The notes under the pieces were generated by a model that worked only from the letters and a program-made list of their open reading frames with translations, made no database searches and had not been told where the DNA came from. The position numbers and the translations under genes were made by a program. 52,303 nt of DNA from Nocardia brasiliensis NBRC 14402 (GTDB lineage: Bacteria; Actinomycetota; Actinomycetes; Mycobacteriales; Mycobacteriaceae): assembly GCF_000308475.2 (NCBI RefSeq), contig NZ_BAFT02000071.1, forward strand, positions 1 to 52,303, written 5' to 3'. The first letter of the stretch is position 1. The number at the start of each line of letters is the position of its first letter. Of this stretch, positions 39,200 through 47,840 are shown piece by piece.

Positions 39200-40219
39200 A
39201 TGGACACAATCCAGCTATCTCGCCGCCGTCTGCTCGCCACCGCTTGCGCAGCCGGACTCGGTGCCGTCGTCACCGCGTGCACCGGCCGGTCGCCCGCGGA
39301 CGATCCGTCCGCGGCAGGCGGCAGCTGGAGCTTCACCGACGATCGCGGCAGTACGGTCCGCACCGACGGAATCCCGAGCCGGATCGTCGCCTTCGGCGGT
39401 TCCGCCGGACTGCTCGCCGATTACGGCCTGCAGGATCGGGTCGTCGGCGTGTTCGGTGAAGCGGTGACCCCCACCGGACAGGCCTCCGCGCTGGCCGGCG
39501 ACTTGGATGTACAGAAGGTGACCGTCCTCGGCAACAACTGGGGCGATTTCAATCTGGAGAAATACGCGAGCCTCGAACCCGACCTGCTGATCACCGACGA
39601 ATACGTGCCGGATCGGCTGTGGTACGTCCCGGATTCGAGCAAGGACAAGATCCTGGCGATCAATCCGAACGTCGTCGCGGTGCGGATCGCCCGGAAGACG
39701 TTGCCGCAGCTCATCACCCGCTACGGCGAGCTGGCCACGGCGCTGGGCGCGGATCTGAACGCACCCCGGTCGGCGCAGGCCAAGGCTCGTTTCGACGCCG
39801 CCGTACAGGCGGTCCGCGACGCGCTGGCCGAGCGCCCGGGTTTGCGTGTGATGGCTGCCTCGGCCGCGCCCGGCATCTTCTACGTGTCCGACCCGAGGGT
39901 GTCGGCCGACCTGAGCTATTTCGCGGAACTCGGCGTGCACATGGTGGTGCCCGACAACGTCGCGGGTGACGGCTTCTTCGAGGAGTTGAGCTGGGAACGC
40001 ACCGACAAATACCCCGCCGACCTGATCCTGCTCGATCACCGCGCGGCCGCGCTGTCACTGGACGCGCTCAACGCGAATCCGGTGTGGCGCAGCCTGCCCG
40101 CGGTGCGCGCGGGTCAGGTCGCCGACTGGCAGCCGGTGTTCCGGTTCTCGCACGCGGGCGCCGCACCGCTGCTGGAGGATCTGGCCGCGGCCATCCGGCG
40201 CTCCGCGAAGGTCACCTGA
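39200..40219 (+). CDS. Siderophore-binding lipoprotein with a Tat signal
   Basis: The 339-residue protein has a twin-arginine signal (SRRRLLATACAAGLGAVV) ending in a lipobox VTAC, so it is exported folded and lipid-anchored. The body is a FecB-type binding domain: IPSRIVAFGGSAGLLADYGL, LEKYASLEPDLLITDEYVPD and DKYPADLILLDHRAA. No permease is linked, so it may feed the importer at 32.7-35.6 kb or bind another siderophore. ATG 39191 is also possible. An iron box sits directly upstream. Confidence 0.9.
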   Translation: MDTIQLSRRRLLATACAAGLGAVVTACTGRSPADDPSAAGGSWSFTDDRGSTVRTDGIPSRIVAFGGSAGLLADYGLQDRVVGVFGEAVTPTGQASALAGDLDVQKVTVLGNNWGDFNLEKYASLEPDLLITDEYVPDRLWYVPDSSKDKILAINPNVVAVRIARKTLPQLITRYGELATALGADLNAPRSAQAKARFDAAVQAVRDALAERPGLRVMAASAAPGIFYVSDPRVSADLSYFAELGVHMVVPDNVAGDGFFEELSWERTDKYPADLILLDHRAAALSLDALNANPVWRSLPAVRAGQVADWQPVFRFSHAGAAPLLEDLAAAIRRSAKVT

Positions 40220-40229
40220 GGCTCGGCGC

Positions 40230-41390
40230 TCAGCGCTGCTCTGGCACCGTCGCCTGCGCCTCGGCGGTGACCGGGCATTCGACCTCCGGCTCGGCGCGCG
40301 GCTCCCGGCCCCGCAGCAGCCGCAGGACCAGCGGCAGCGCCAGCACCATCGCGAACAGGCGCAGGCTTTGCGCGCCGGCGATGAGCGTGAGGTCGCTGTT
40401 CAGTGACTCCGCGATGCCGAGCACGGCATTGATGCCGCCCGGTGTGGTGGCCAGGTAGACGTCGGAATACTCCAGACCGGCCAGGACCGAGACCACCGCG
40501 GCGACCCCGCCGACGGTCGCGCACAACGCGACGATGGCCGCCACCATCGCCGGGATCATCCGGAACATCTGCCGCACCACCGGTTTGGTGAAGCGCGCGC
40601 CGACCTCGAAACCGATGAGCACGAACAGCACATCCCGGAACAGGTTGGCCGGCGCGAAACCGTGCGTCACGCCCGTGGTGGTGAGCACCGCCGTGATCAG
40701 CATCGGGCCGATCAGCGGGGCGTTGGGCAGGCGCAATCGGCGACCGAGCCAGATACCGGCGATGGCCAGCACGATCGCGATCGATAGTCCGGCCACCTGA
40801 TCGCCGCGCCCGACCATCACCCAGCCCGGCAGGGCCGCGTCGACCGCCGCGTGCCCGTCGACGTGCGGGCCGTCGGCGGAGAGATCGCCGTCCCGGATCA
40901 CGGTGGCGACCAGCGGCGCGGTCAGCACGACGATCCCGACTCGCAGGTACTGCATGAACGCGACGATCCGGGAATCCGCGCCCGCTTCGTCGGCCGCGGC
41001 CACCACGGCCGCGGAACCGCCGGCGATCATGCCCAGCGTCGAGGTGGCGAGGTCGACCTTGGTCACCCGGGCGAACACATACGCCGCCGCGCAGCTGGCG
41101 ACCAGACTCCCCGCGGCGACCGCGGTGACCGGCACGATCGCCCAGCCGATCCGGGCGAGCAGCTTCACCTGCAGATAGCTGCCCATCAACACGCCGAGCA
41201 TCGCCTGCGTGCCGAGCGACACATTCGCGGGCAGTGGCGCGGGCAGTCTGGCTGCCAGCGCCAGCACCGCGCCGACCAGCAACGCGAGGATCATCTGCGG
41301 CGCGGGAAAGCCGACCTTGCCCAAAAGCCAAGCGGCGCCGACGGTTACCGCGGTGAGAAACAGCCACGTGCACGCCTGTCGACGACTCAT
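40230..41390 (-). CDS. AbrB-duplication-family membrane protein
   Basis: The 386-residue protein has two homologous halves of about 160 residues, each with five or so helices. Repeated landmarks are AGFPAPQ-like VGFPAPQMILALLVGAVLAL, LGMIAGGSAAVVAAADEAGA in half one, and LATTPGGINAVLGIAESLNS in half two. This is the family often misnamed AbrB regulator or ammonia monooxygenase; the actual role is unsettled. ATG 41390 has no ribosome binding site, but TATCGT lies 8 nt upstream, so it may be leaderless. It is convergent with the Tat-type binding protein gene. Confidence 0.87.
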   Translation of the reverse strand: MSRRQACTWLFLTAVTVGAAWLLGKVGFPAPQMILALLVGAVLALAARLPAPLPANVSLGTQAMLGVLMGSYLQVKLLARIGWAIVPVTAVAAGSLVASCAAAYVFARVTKVDLATSTLGMIAGGSAAVVAAADEAGADSRIVAFMQYLRVGIVVLTAPLVATVIRDGDLSADGPHVDGHAAVDAALPGWVMVGRGDQVAGLSIAIVLAIAGIWLGRRLRLPNAPLIGPMLITAVLTTTGVTHGFAPANLFRDVLFVLIGFEVGARFTKPVVRQMFRMIPAMVAAIVALCATVGGVAAVVSVLAGLEYSDVYLATTPGGINAVLGIAESLNSDLTLIAGAQSLRLFAMVLALPLVLRLLRGREPRAEPEVECPVTAEAQATVPEQR

Positions 41391-41538
41391 ATGTGCGGAC
41401 GATACCGACGTAGAGTTAACAACTCGCAAATCAATGGTTCCGGCAGGCTACGTTTGGCACCGCGCGAATGAGACGATGGGCACACTCGTCGCTATCGCGG
41501 ATATGACCGGAGTCCGACCGACGTGATAGGAGAATAGG

Positions 41539-41607
41539 GTGCGTCGCAAACCTGATTCGCCCGGACCGGCAGCGCCGGCCTCGCAGCGGTACGTGCGGCG
41601 CCGATGA
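41539..41607 (+). CDS. 22-residue basic ORF coupled to the acyltransferase gene
   Basis: GTG 41539 has AGGAG at good spacing and opens a 22-codon frame rich in Arg and Pro (MRRKPDSPGPAA to RYVRRR). Its TGA overlaps the acyltransferase ATG as ATGA (41604-41607). The large gene has no good ribosome binding site of its own, so the small ORF probably delivers ribosomes to it. Whether the peptide itself has a function is unknown. Confidence 0.5.
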   Translation: MRRKPDSPGPAAPASQRYVRRR

Positions 41608-43718
41608 CGGAATCCGAAGCGGCGCCTACGGTCACCGGTGCGCCGCGGAGCGAGCCGGCCCATCCCGCACCTGCCCGCGCCGACGACCCGCGTTACCGCC
41701 GTGACCTCGACGGATTGCGCGGTGTCGCGATCGCCCTGGTCGTGGTGTTCCACGTGTGGTTCGGGAAGGTGTCGGGCGGAGTCGACGTATTCCTGGTGCT
41801 GTCGGGATTCTTCTTCACCGGAATGGTGTTGCGCCGCGCGGAGTCCGGCGCGCTCGGCGTGGTGTGGACGGTGCGCCGGACCGCACGGCGGTTGTATCCC
41901 GCGCTGCTGGTGGTGCTGGCGGCGGTCCTGGTGGCCACCGTCGTGCTGCGGCCCTACACCCAGTGGTCCGATATCGCCGACCAGACGCTGGCCTCGGTGC
42001 TGTACTACCAGAATTGGGATCTGGCGCTCTCGTGGGCGGATTACCTCGCCGCGGATCCGTCGGTGAGTCCGCTGCAGCATCTGTGGTCGATGTCGGTGCA
42101 GAGCCAGTTCTATCTGGCGATTCTGCTGGTGATCGCGCTGGTCGCGGCGGCGTGCCGAACCTTCGGGCACGCCGCGCACCTACGCGTCGTGCTCGCCTCG
42201 GTGCTGGGCGGGCTCGCGGCGATGTCGCTGGTCTACGCCACCCTGGGCGTCGCGCACCGGCAGGGCTGGAACTACTACGACAGCGGCGCGCGGGCGTGGG
42301 AACTGCTGGCCGGCGGTCTGCTCGCGATCGCTGTGCCGTGGTTGCGTGCGCGTCGGTGGGTGCGGCTGCTGCTCGCCGCGTTCGGGACCGCTGCGGTATT
42401 GCTGTGCGGGCTGCTCTTCGACGGCGCGAATTCTTTCCCCGGTCCGGCCGCCCTGTTCCCGGTGGCCGCCGCCGCGGCTCTGATCATGGCGGGCAACGGA
42501 GTTCCGCCCGCGGCGCGTCCGCTGCCGAGCAGGTTGCTCGCCACCCGTCCCATGGTCGCGCTGGGGGAACTCGCCTACCCGCTGTATCTGTGGCATTGGC
42601 CGATCCTGATCTTCGTGCTCACCGAGCGCGGGACCAGCGCGATCGGCCTCACCGACGGCGCGCTGGTCATCGTGGTGTCACTGGTCCTCGCCTACCTCAC
42701 GCACCACTTGATCGAAGAGCCGTTGCGCACGCGGTCCGGGCGCGCGCCGGCACTGCGTGCCGCGCTGGTCTATCGCCGGACCGCGGGCGTCGCCGTTGGG
42801 CTGGTGGGCTTCTGCGTGGTCGGTGTCGGATTCGGCTGGCACATCGTGGTCCGGGCGAATCCGCCGAAACCCGCCGCGCTGCTCGACCCCCTGCACTATC
42901 CGGGGGCCGAAGCGCTGGTCTCGGGCGCCGAGGTGCCCGCCGCGCGGATGCGGCCGACGGTGTTCGAGGCGCCCGCCGAAGCCGCCTACCCGAGCGTCGA
43001 CGGGTGCATCGCGGACTGGCTGACTCGGGACGTGATCACCTGTAGCTACGGCGATGTCGCCGCGTCCCGGACCATCGCGGTGACCGGCAGTTCGCACGCC
43101 GAACACTGGGTGCCCGCGCTCGACCTGCTCGGGAAGGAACACCAGTTCCGCGTCGAGGTGTATCTGAAGATGGGGTGCCCGCTGACGATCGCCGAAGAGG
43201 TGAGCTACAAAGGGGAACCGAACCCGGACTGCCGCGACTGGTCCCGGGACGTGCTCGACCGGCTGGGGGCGGACCGCCCCGACTGGGTCTTCACCACCAG
43301 CACCCGCCCGCGCGACGATATCGGCGACGAGACGCCGCCCGAGTATCTCGACGTGTGGTCGGCGCTGTCCGAGCGCAACCTGAACCTGCTCGCCATGCGG
43401 GACACCCCGTGGTTGCGGCGCAACGGGATTCGCTACCGCGGCATCGATTGCCTCGCGCACGGTGGCGACCGGGTCAGCTGCGGCATGAAGCGGGCGGACG
43501 CGCTGGACGCCGTCGATCCGGCCGCCGCGCCCGCCGCCTCGTATCCGAATGTGTTCCCGCTCGACCTCACCGACGCGGTGTGCGAGCCGGAGGTCTGCCC
43601 GATCGCGGAGGGCAACATCCTGATCTATCACGACGAGCATCACCTGACCGCCAGCTATTCCCGTTCGCTCGCACCGGAACTCGGCCGCCGGCTGCAACCG
43701 ATCCTCGGCTGGTGGTGA
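41604..43718 (+). CDS. Acyltransferase 3 / SGNH fusion, OafA-type cell-surface O-acylase
   Basis: The 704-residue protein has an N-terminal acyltransferase-3 domain of about ten helices (30-420). It opens YRRDLDGLRGVAIALVVVFH, with the family Arg and catalytic His, followed by GGVDVFLVLSGFFFTG. The C-terminal SGNH domain (about 460-700) has VTGSSHAEHWVPAL (nucleophile Ser) and the Asp-His pair in IYHDEHHLTASYSR. Such proteins move acyl groups across the membrane and attach them to surface polysaccharide or peptidoglycan. The acceptor is unknown. Translation is probably coupled to the 22-residue ORF. Confidence 0.93.
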   Translation: MTESEAAPTVTGAPRSEPAHPAPARADDPRYRRDLDGLRGVAIALVVVFHVWFGKVSGGVDVFLVLSGFFFTGMVLRRAESGALGVVWTVRRTARRLYPALLVVLAAVLVATVVLRPYTQWSDIADQTLASVLYYQNWDLALSWADYLAADPSVSPLQHLWSMSVQSQFYLAILLVIALVAAACRTFGHAAHLRVVLASVLGGLAAMSLVYATLGVAHRQGWNYYDSGARAWELLAGGLLAIAVPWLRARRWVRLLLAAFGTAAVLLCGLLFDGANSFPGPAALFPVAAAAALIMAGNGVPPAARPLPSRLLATRPMVALGELAYPLYLWHWPILIFVLTERGTSAIGLTDGALVIVVSLVLAYLTHHLIEEPLRTRSGRAPALRAALVYRRTAGVAVGLVGFCVVGVGFGWHIVVRANPPKPAALLDPLHYPGAEALVSGAEVPAARMRPTVFEAPAEAAYPSVDGCIADWLTRDVITCSYGDVAASRTIAVTGSSHAEHWVPALDLLGKEHQFRVEVYLKMGCPLTIAEEVSYKGEPNPDCRDWSRDVLDRLGADRPDWVFTTSTRPRDDIGDETPPEYLDVWSALSERNLNLLAMRDTPWLRRNGIRYRGIDCLAHGGDRVSCGMKRADALDAVDPAAAPAASYPNVFPLDLTDAVCEPEVCPIAEGNILIYHDEHHLTASYSRSLAPELGRRLQPILGWW

Positions 43719-43730
43719 TCGGTCCGTAGC

Positions 43731-44399
43731 TCACACGAGGTGGGCGCCGATCAGCGGGACCGCCTCGAGCGGGTGGGTGGCGGTGATCGGACGGGCGATG
43801 CGACGCAGCTTCCAGCCGTGACCGGTGCGGTGCACGGCGGCGACCACCATGCCGGTGTGTGCAGTGCGGGTCAGGTCGAGGTAGGCGAGCTCGGTCCGGC
43901 TGACGCCGTCCACGACCCGGCAGTAGGCGTCGGGAACGCGGTCGAAGGTGTGGCGCAGGTACGAGGTGACGACGAACAGGACCGTGCTGACGCGCGGGTG
44001 GGCGCGCGACAGATCGGCGGTGATGATCTCGCTGTCGCCGGGACCGCTGCCGAGGTGGCCGGTGCCGTGGTGGCGGACCGCGTTGTCACCGGAGGTGAGC
44101 TGGGCGAAATAGACGGCGTCGAGCAGGCGGCGGCCGTCGAAGAGCAGGGCGGTGGCGTCGAGGTCGGCGGCGAGGTGCGTGCCGTCGAACGTTGCCCAGC
44201 CGAGCCCCAAGCGAACGTAACGCAGGGTCGCACTGCGGCCGGCGGGTGGTTCGATGTGGCGGACCGGCGCGGATCCGGACGCGTACGCGCCGGTGTGCGC
44301 TATCCGCGAAATCCTTTGCTGCCGTTGATGGGAACGTCCGATCCGGACGCCGTGGTCACTCATCAGCCGGGTGGTCGCATCGTTGCTCGTTCGCTGCAT
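43731..44399 (-). CDS. TerD-family protein
   Basis: The 222-residue protein has a TerD domain from about residue 60: LGLGWATF, DLDATALLFDGRRLLDAVYF, LTSGDNAVRHHGTG, GPGDSEIITADLSR, VVTSYLRHTFDRVPDAYCRVV and HGWKLRRIARP. These parallel the calcium-binding TerD/CABP pattern, though some acidic ligands differ. The first 60 residues are a basic, disordered extension. TerD proteins are linked to tellurite, phage and stress responses; no other ter genes are nearby. AGGAG sets the ATG at 44399. Confidence 0.83.
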   Translation of the reverse strand: MQRTSNDATTRLMSDHGVRIGRSHQRQQRISRIAHTGAYASGSAPVRHIEPPAGRSATLRYVRLGLGWATFDGTHLAADLDATALLFDGRRLLDAVYFAQLTSGDNAVRHHGTGHLGSGPGDSEIITADLSRAHPRVSTVLFVVTSYLRHTFDRVPDAYCRVVDGVSRTELAYLDLTRTAHTGMVVAAVHRTGHGWKLRRIARPITATHPLEAVPLIGAHLV

Positions 44400-44782
44400 G
44401 GGCAACTCCTTTTCTCCGCGTGCCGACTCGGACCCCGATGCAGTGGGCAGTTCCCCCGAACAGCCAGTGTGGCGATCTATCAGCAGAATTCGACCCGAGG
44501 CCGAACATGTTCTCCGCGAAGGGATTCGATCTCGATACCACCCGTGACGCACCGTGCTTGCGCCGCAATGGGTTTCGTCTCGCACAATCATCCGCGTACC
44601 CGCAGTATACCTCGAGCAACCAACGGGCGCGGCGGTATTCGTCCGACCGATGGTAGGCTGGGCTGGTCTTCTCACCGGAGGGTCCTGTGGACGCTCGCGG
44701 GCTTCGGCCTCACTGCACGGTTTCTCGATGTCCGACGGCATCGGGGAGGTGGGAGTCGTAATCGACTTCGGTGAGGTGTGTT
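44400..44782. other. Divergent intergenic region, TerD / FAD monooxygenase
   Basis: On the minus strand TATACT (within 44605-44612) is a good -10 for the TerD gene, giving a 5' leader of about 200 nt. On the plus strand TAGGCT (44654-44659) may serve the monooxygenase gene. CCGGAGGG before GTG 44687 opens a 24-codon upstream frame ending at TAA 44761. No larger gene is seen. Confidence 0.4.
44687..44761 (+). CDS. Possible 24-residue leader ORF before the FAD monooxygenase
   Basis: GTG 44687 follows GGAGGG by 4 nt and the frame runs MDARGLRPHCTVSRCPTASG to a TAA at 44759-44761, 21 bases before the monooxygenase start. A strong initiation site without a large gene suggests a regulatory leader peptide. 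The evidence is only the ribosome binding site and position. Confidence 0.3.
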   Translation: MDARGLRPHCTVSRCPTASGRWES

Positions 44783-46015
44783 GTGCGCAAGCTCGATTCG
44801 GTGTGTCCGGATGTCATCGTGATCGGCGCGGGGCTGGGTGGGCTCTGTCTGGCCCAAGGATTGCGGCGGGCCGGGATCGGTGTCGCCGTGTACGAACGGG
44901 ATGCTGCGGTAGCTGTCAGGGCGCAGGGGCATCGGCTGCACCTCGACTGGCGCGGGCGGCGGGCACTGGCGGAAAGCCTTCCGCCGCAGCTGTTCTCGCT
45001 CATCGGTGCGATTGCCGGACGCCCTGCGCCCCTGGTGCACGGCTTCGATGCGCAGCTGAGTCCGACGGGGGTGTTCGCTCTGGACGAACCGGCACCTGAG
45101 CAGAGCGCCGGGGCCGAGGTCATGCCCGCGCACACGGTGATCGACCGGCGGATATTACGGAGCATCCTCCTGTCCGGTCTCGGCGACGTCGTGCATTTCG
45201 GGCGACGTTGCGTGGGATACGTCAGTGAAAAAGGCGGTGTGACAGCGCGATTCGCGGACGGTGGACAGGCGCGCGGCACGGTGCTGGTCGCCGCGGACGG
45301 TGTCGGGTCGGCGATTCGAGGGGTGCGGCTGCCACAGGCCCGCGTGGTCGATACACGAACGCGGCTGATCTACGGCCGGGTGCCGCTCACGCCCGAACTA
45401 CGACGTGCCCTCCCGCCGACGATGTTCAGCGTGTTCAATTCCGTGGTGGATCCGGACCGGCGCTTCGTCGGTATCGCGCCCGTGCAATACCGCGAACCTC
45501 CGGCGACGGCCGCCGCGCGGCTGGCCCCCGGACTCCGGCTGGGAGCGGTGACGGACACTCTCGCCGTGCTGTTCGGTTACCACGCCGACCGACTCCCCCT
45601 GGGCGACAACGACCTTCACTCGGCGGATGGCGCACAGCTGCGAAACCTGGTGCTCGGCCAGCTGTCCGGCTGGCATCCGCTGGTCACCTGCATCGTCGGG
45701 AGCTGGATCCCGTCGAGCGTTCGCCCGATCGTCGTGCGCAGCAGCGTGCCCGTCGCACCTTGGCCGAGTTCGACCGTGACGTTGCTCGGTGACGCGATCC
45801 ACGCCATGAGCCCCGCGGCCGGTGCGGGCGCGAACATGGCGCTGCGGGACGCCGCGGCCCTCGCCACGGCGCTGGCCGCCGCGACAGATCAGGACTCACT
45901 ACTCGACGCGATCCGCGACTACGAGCGGGACATGCTCGACGAGGGGTTCGCGATGGTGCGGCTTTCCGCGGCGAACGGGACGAAAACCCTCGGTGCGGAT
46001 CCACTGCCGAGTTGA
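44783..46015 (+). CDS. FAD-dependent monooxygenase (class A flavoprotein)
   Basis: The 410-residue protein has the N-terminal dinucleotide motif VIVIGAGLGGLCLAQGLRRA (GxGxxG), the mid-domain VLVAADGVGSAIR (DG motif) and LLGDAIHAMSPAAGAGANMA (GD motif, FAD ribose contact). It hydroxylates aromatic or polyketide-like substrates with NAD(P)H, and similar proteins inactivate rifamycin or tetracycline. GTG 44783 has GAGG upstream. It is followed by the cutC gene after 27 bp, which appears to have its own promoter. Confidence 0.92.
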   Translation: MRKLDSVCPDVIVIGAGLGGLCLAQGLRRAGIGVAVYERDAAVAVRAQGHRLHLDWRGRRALAESLPPQLFSLIGAIAGRPAPLVHGFDAQLSPTGVFALDEPAPEQSAGAEVMPAHTVIDRRILRSILLSGLGDVVHFGRRCVGYVSEKGGVTARFADGGQARGTVLVAADGVGSAIRGVRLPQARVVDTRTRLIYGRVPLTPELRRALPPTMFSVFNSVVDPDRRFVGIAPVQYREPPATAAARLAPGLRLGAVTDTLAVLFGYHADRLPLGDNDLHSADGAQLRNLVLGQLSGWHPLVTCIVGSWIPSSVRPIVVRSSVPVAPWPSSTVTLLGDAIHAMSPAAGAGANMALRDAAALATALAAATDQDSLLDAIRDYERDMLDEGFAMVRLSAANGTKTLGADPLPS

Positions 46016-46029
46016 ACAGACTGGCGGGG

Positions 46030-46045
46030 GATACTCGCTGCTGTG
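46030..46045 (+). promoter_or_regulatory. Leaderless promoter -10 of cutC
   Basis: GATACT (46030-46035) lies 7 nt before GTG 46043, and no ribosome binding site is present. Confidence 0.5.
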
Positions 46046-46786
46046 CGCGTAGAGATCTGTGTGGAGTCGGTCAACGGGGTGCGAATCGCCGAACAGGTGG
46101 GTGCGGATCGGATCGAGTTGTGCGGCGGGTTGTCCGACGGCGGGCTCACGCCCAGCCTCGGCCTGCTCGAGCACGCGATCGCCGCCACCGCGAAAACCCA
46201 AGTGCACGTGCTGATCCGGCCCAGGCCGGGTGACTTCGTGTACACGCGCGACGAGATCGAGCTGATGGTCCGCGATATCGCCGCGGCGCGGGTGGCCGGC
46301 GCCGACGGAGTCGTCGTCGGGGCGCTCGACGGGTCGGGCGCGGTCGATCCGGTTTGCGAGGCGTTCGTCGCGGCGGCCGAACACCTGGACATCACCTTTC
46401 ACCGGGCGATCGACGTCAGTGCGTCTTCGCAGCGGACTCTGGATCAGGTGATCGAACTCGGTTTCACCAGGGTGCTCACCGCAGGCAGGCAGCGGGCGGT
46501 TCTCGAAGGGGCGGCGGTGATCAGGGATCTGGTGGGGCGGGCCGCGGGTGCGCTCGACGTGATGGCGTGCGGCGGTGTCCGCCCGTCGAATGCCGTCGCG
46601 GCGCTGGACGCCACCGGTGTCGCCGATCTGCACGCGGCGATGCGCACCCCGGTGCCGGGAGCCGAGGGCAGCGCGGTGTTGTTCGCGGGAGCCGGTGTGC
46701 CGCAAGGCTTCGACCGCTTCGACACCGACCCCGCAGAGGCCGCCGAACTCTGCCGCCTCGTGCACGGTCGGCGGCAAGCCGAATAG
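46043..46786 (+). CDS. cutC: CutC-family copper homeostasis protein
   Basis: The 247-residue TIM-barrel protein follows the CutC family throughout: RVEICVESVNGVRIAEQVGA, DRIELCGGLSDGGLTPS, VHVLIRPRPGDFVYT, FHRAIDVS, LGFTRVLTAGRQ and DVMACGGVRPSNA. Bacterial CutC is tied to copper tolerance, although its direct role is debated. The GTG start lies 7 nt after a GATACT -10, which suggests a leaderless mRNA. A perfect terminator hairpin follows the stop. Confidence 0.95.
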   Translation: MRVEICVESVNGVRIAEQVGADRIELCGGLSDGGLTPSLGLLEHAIAATAKTQVHVLIRPRPGDFVYTRDEIELMVRDIAAARVAGADGVVVGALDGSGAVDPVCEAFVAAAEHLDITFHRAIDVSASSQRTLDQVIELGFTRVLTAGRQRAVLEGAAVIRDLVGRAAGALDVMACGGVRPSNAVAALDATGVADLHAAMRTPVPGAEGSAVLFAGAGVPQGFDRFDTDPAEAAELCRLVHGRRQAE

Positions 46787-46790
46787 TGTT

Positions 46791-46823
46791 GCGGCGGTCC
46801 GGCGTTCAGCGCCGGACCGCCGC
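46791..46823. terminator. Perfect bidirectional terminator between cutC and cutinase
   Basis: GCGGCGGTCCGGCG (46791-46804) and CGCCGGACCGCCGC (46810-46823) form a perfect 14-bp stem with loop TTCAG. It separates two convergent genes. Confidence 0.85.
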
Positions 46824-46830
46824 GCCGGGC

Positions 46831-47739
46831 TCAGCCCCTGGACACCTCGATCAACCGCTCACGCAGCCAGGTCAGCGGGGTGTCCCCGCCGCCGACCGCG
46901 TAGTGCGGGTAGCTCTGGTGGATGCCGGACTTCAGGAAGTCGTCGATCTGCTGCTTGCGCTCTTCGTAGGCCGAGTTGTTCAGCTGGTCGGACAGCAGCC
47001 CGAGACCACCGGCGGCGAGCGCGTCGGCGATGAGCGCGTTGGCCTGCTGCTGGTAGACGTCGAGCAGCGCGGGGTTGGGGTTCGAGACCTGGGCGAAGAA
47101 GCCGGCGATGCGGGCCGCGAAATCACCGTCGGGGATCGCGCAGTACAGATCGCCCGCGGCGCAGAAGGTGTAGGTCTGCGGGGTGAGCCAGCCGAAGCCA
47201 CCCAGGCGCGGACCGCCCGCGCCCGCACCGAGGACCGGCGGGCCGATCAGCGTGTCGGTGGGCGAGCGGCGCGGATCGGAGATGAGCCCGACCAGGGCGA
47301 CGCGCTCGGGGCGCACGACGCCGAGCCCGGTGCCGATCTCGGCGGCCACGTCACCGGCCGCGTCCGCGCCCTGGCTGTAGCCGAGCAGCGCGAACCGGGT
47401 CGAGTCGCAGCGCTGGGCCATGCCGGTGAGCAGTGCGCGGGTGCCGTTGATGGCTTCCTGCTTGGAACGTCCGTAGACGTCGCCTTCCCACGGGAACGCG
47501 GTCGCCGGGTAGGCGACGTAGTCGGTCGCGACATCGCCGGGCAAGTTGTCGGCGACGGCGGCGAGCATCCCCTTGCCCGGCTCGGCGTTCGAGGTCTCCC
47601 AGGTGCCGGGCACCGCGACCACGTACATTTCGGGGCAGTGTTGCGGGGCGGCTTGTGCGGTCGTCGCCGCGCCGACCGGCAGGACTGCGGTGACCATGGC
47701 GGCCGCGCAGGCGGCGGTGTTCTTCCATCGCGAAAACAT
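46831..47739 (-). CDS. Secreted cutinase-family alpha/beta hydrolase
   Basis: The 302-residue protein has a signal peptide (about 1-30, ending AQA/AP). The cutinase fold follows: CPEMYVVAVPGTWETS, the nucleophile elbow ALLGYSQGADAAG, and the disulfide-forming FCAAGDLYCAIPDGDF carrying the catalytic Asp. The catalytic His is probably in SYPHYAVGG. Mycobacterial relatives (Culp/CFP21 type) are secreted esterases acting on lipids. GGAG sets ATG 47739. The region just upstream holds inverted and direct CTCCAGAAT repeats. Confidence 0.92.
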   Translation of the reverse strand: MFSRWKNTAACAAAMVTAVLPVGAATTAQAAPQHCPEMYVVAVPGTWETSNAEPGKGMLAAVADNLPGDVATDYVAYPATAFPWEGDVYGRSKQEAINGTRALLTGMAQRCDSTRFALLGYSQGADAAGDVAAEIGTGLGVVRPERVALVGLISDPRRSPTDTLIGPPVLGAGAGGPRLGGFGWLTPQTYTFCAAGDLYCAIPDGDFAARIAGFFAQVSNPNPALLDVYQQQANALIADALAAGGLGLLSDQLNNSAYEERKQQIDDFLKSGIHQSYPHYAVGGGDTPLTWLRERLIEVSRG

Positions 47740-47840
47740 CGTGTACTCCGTGTGCACTGCCGGGGCGCGGCCCGGTCGGCGAAGGCGCCCGGTGTCCGTT
47801 TCGAGCGCCGTTGACTGTCTCTCTTCAGGTGTTCCCCCAC

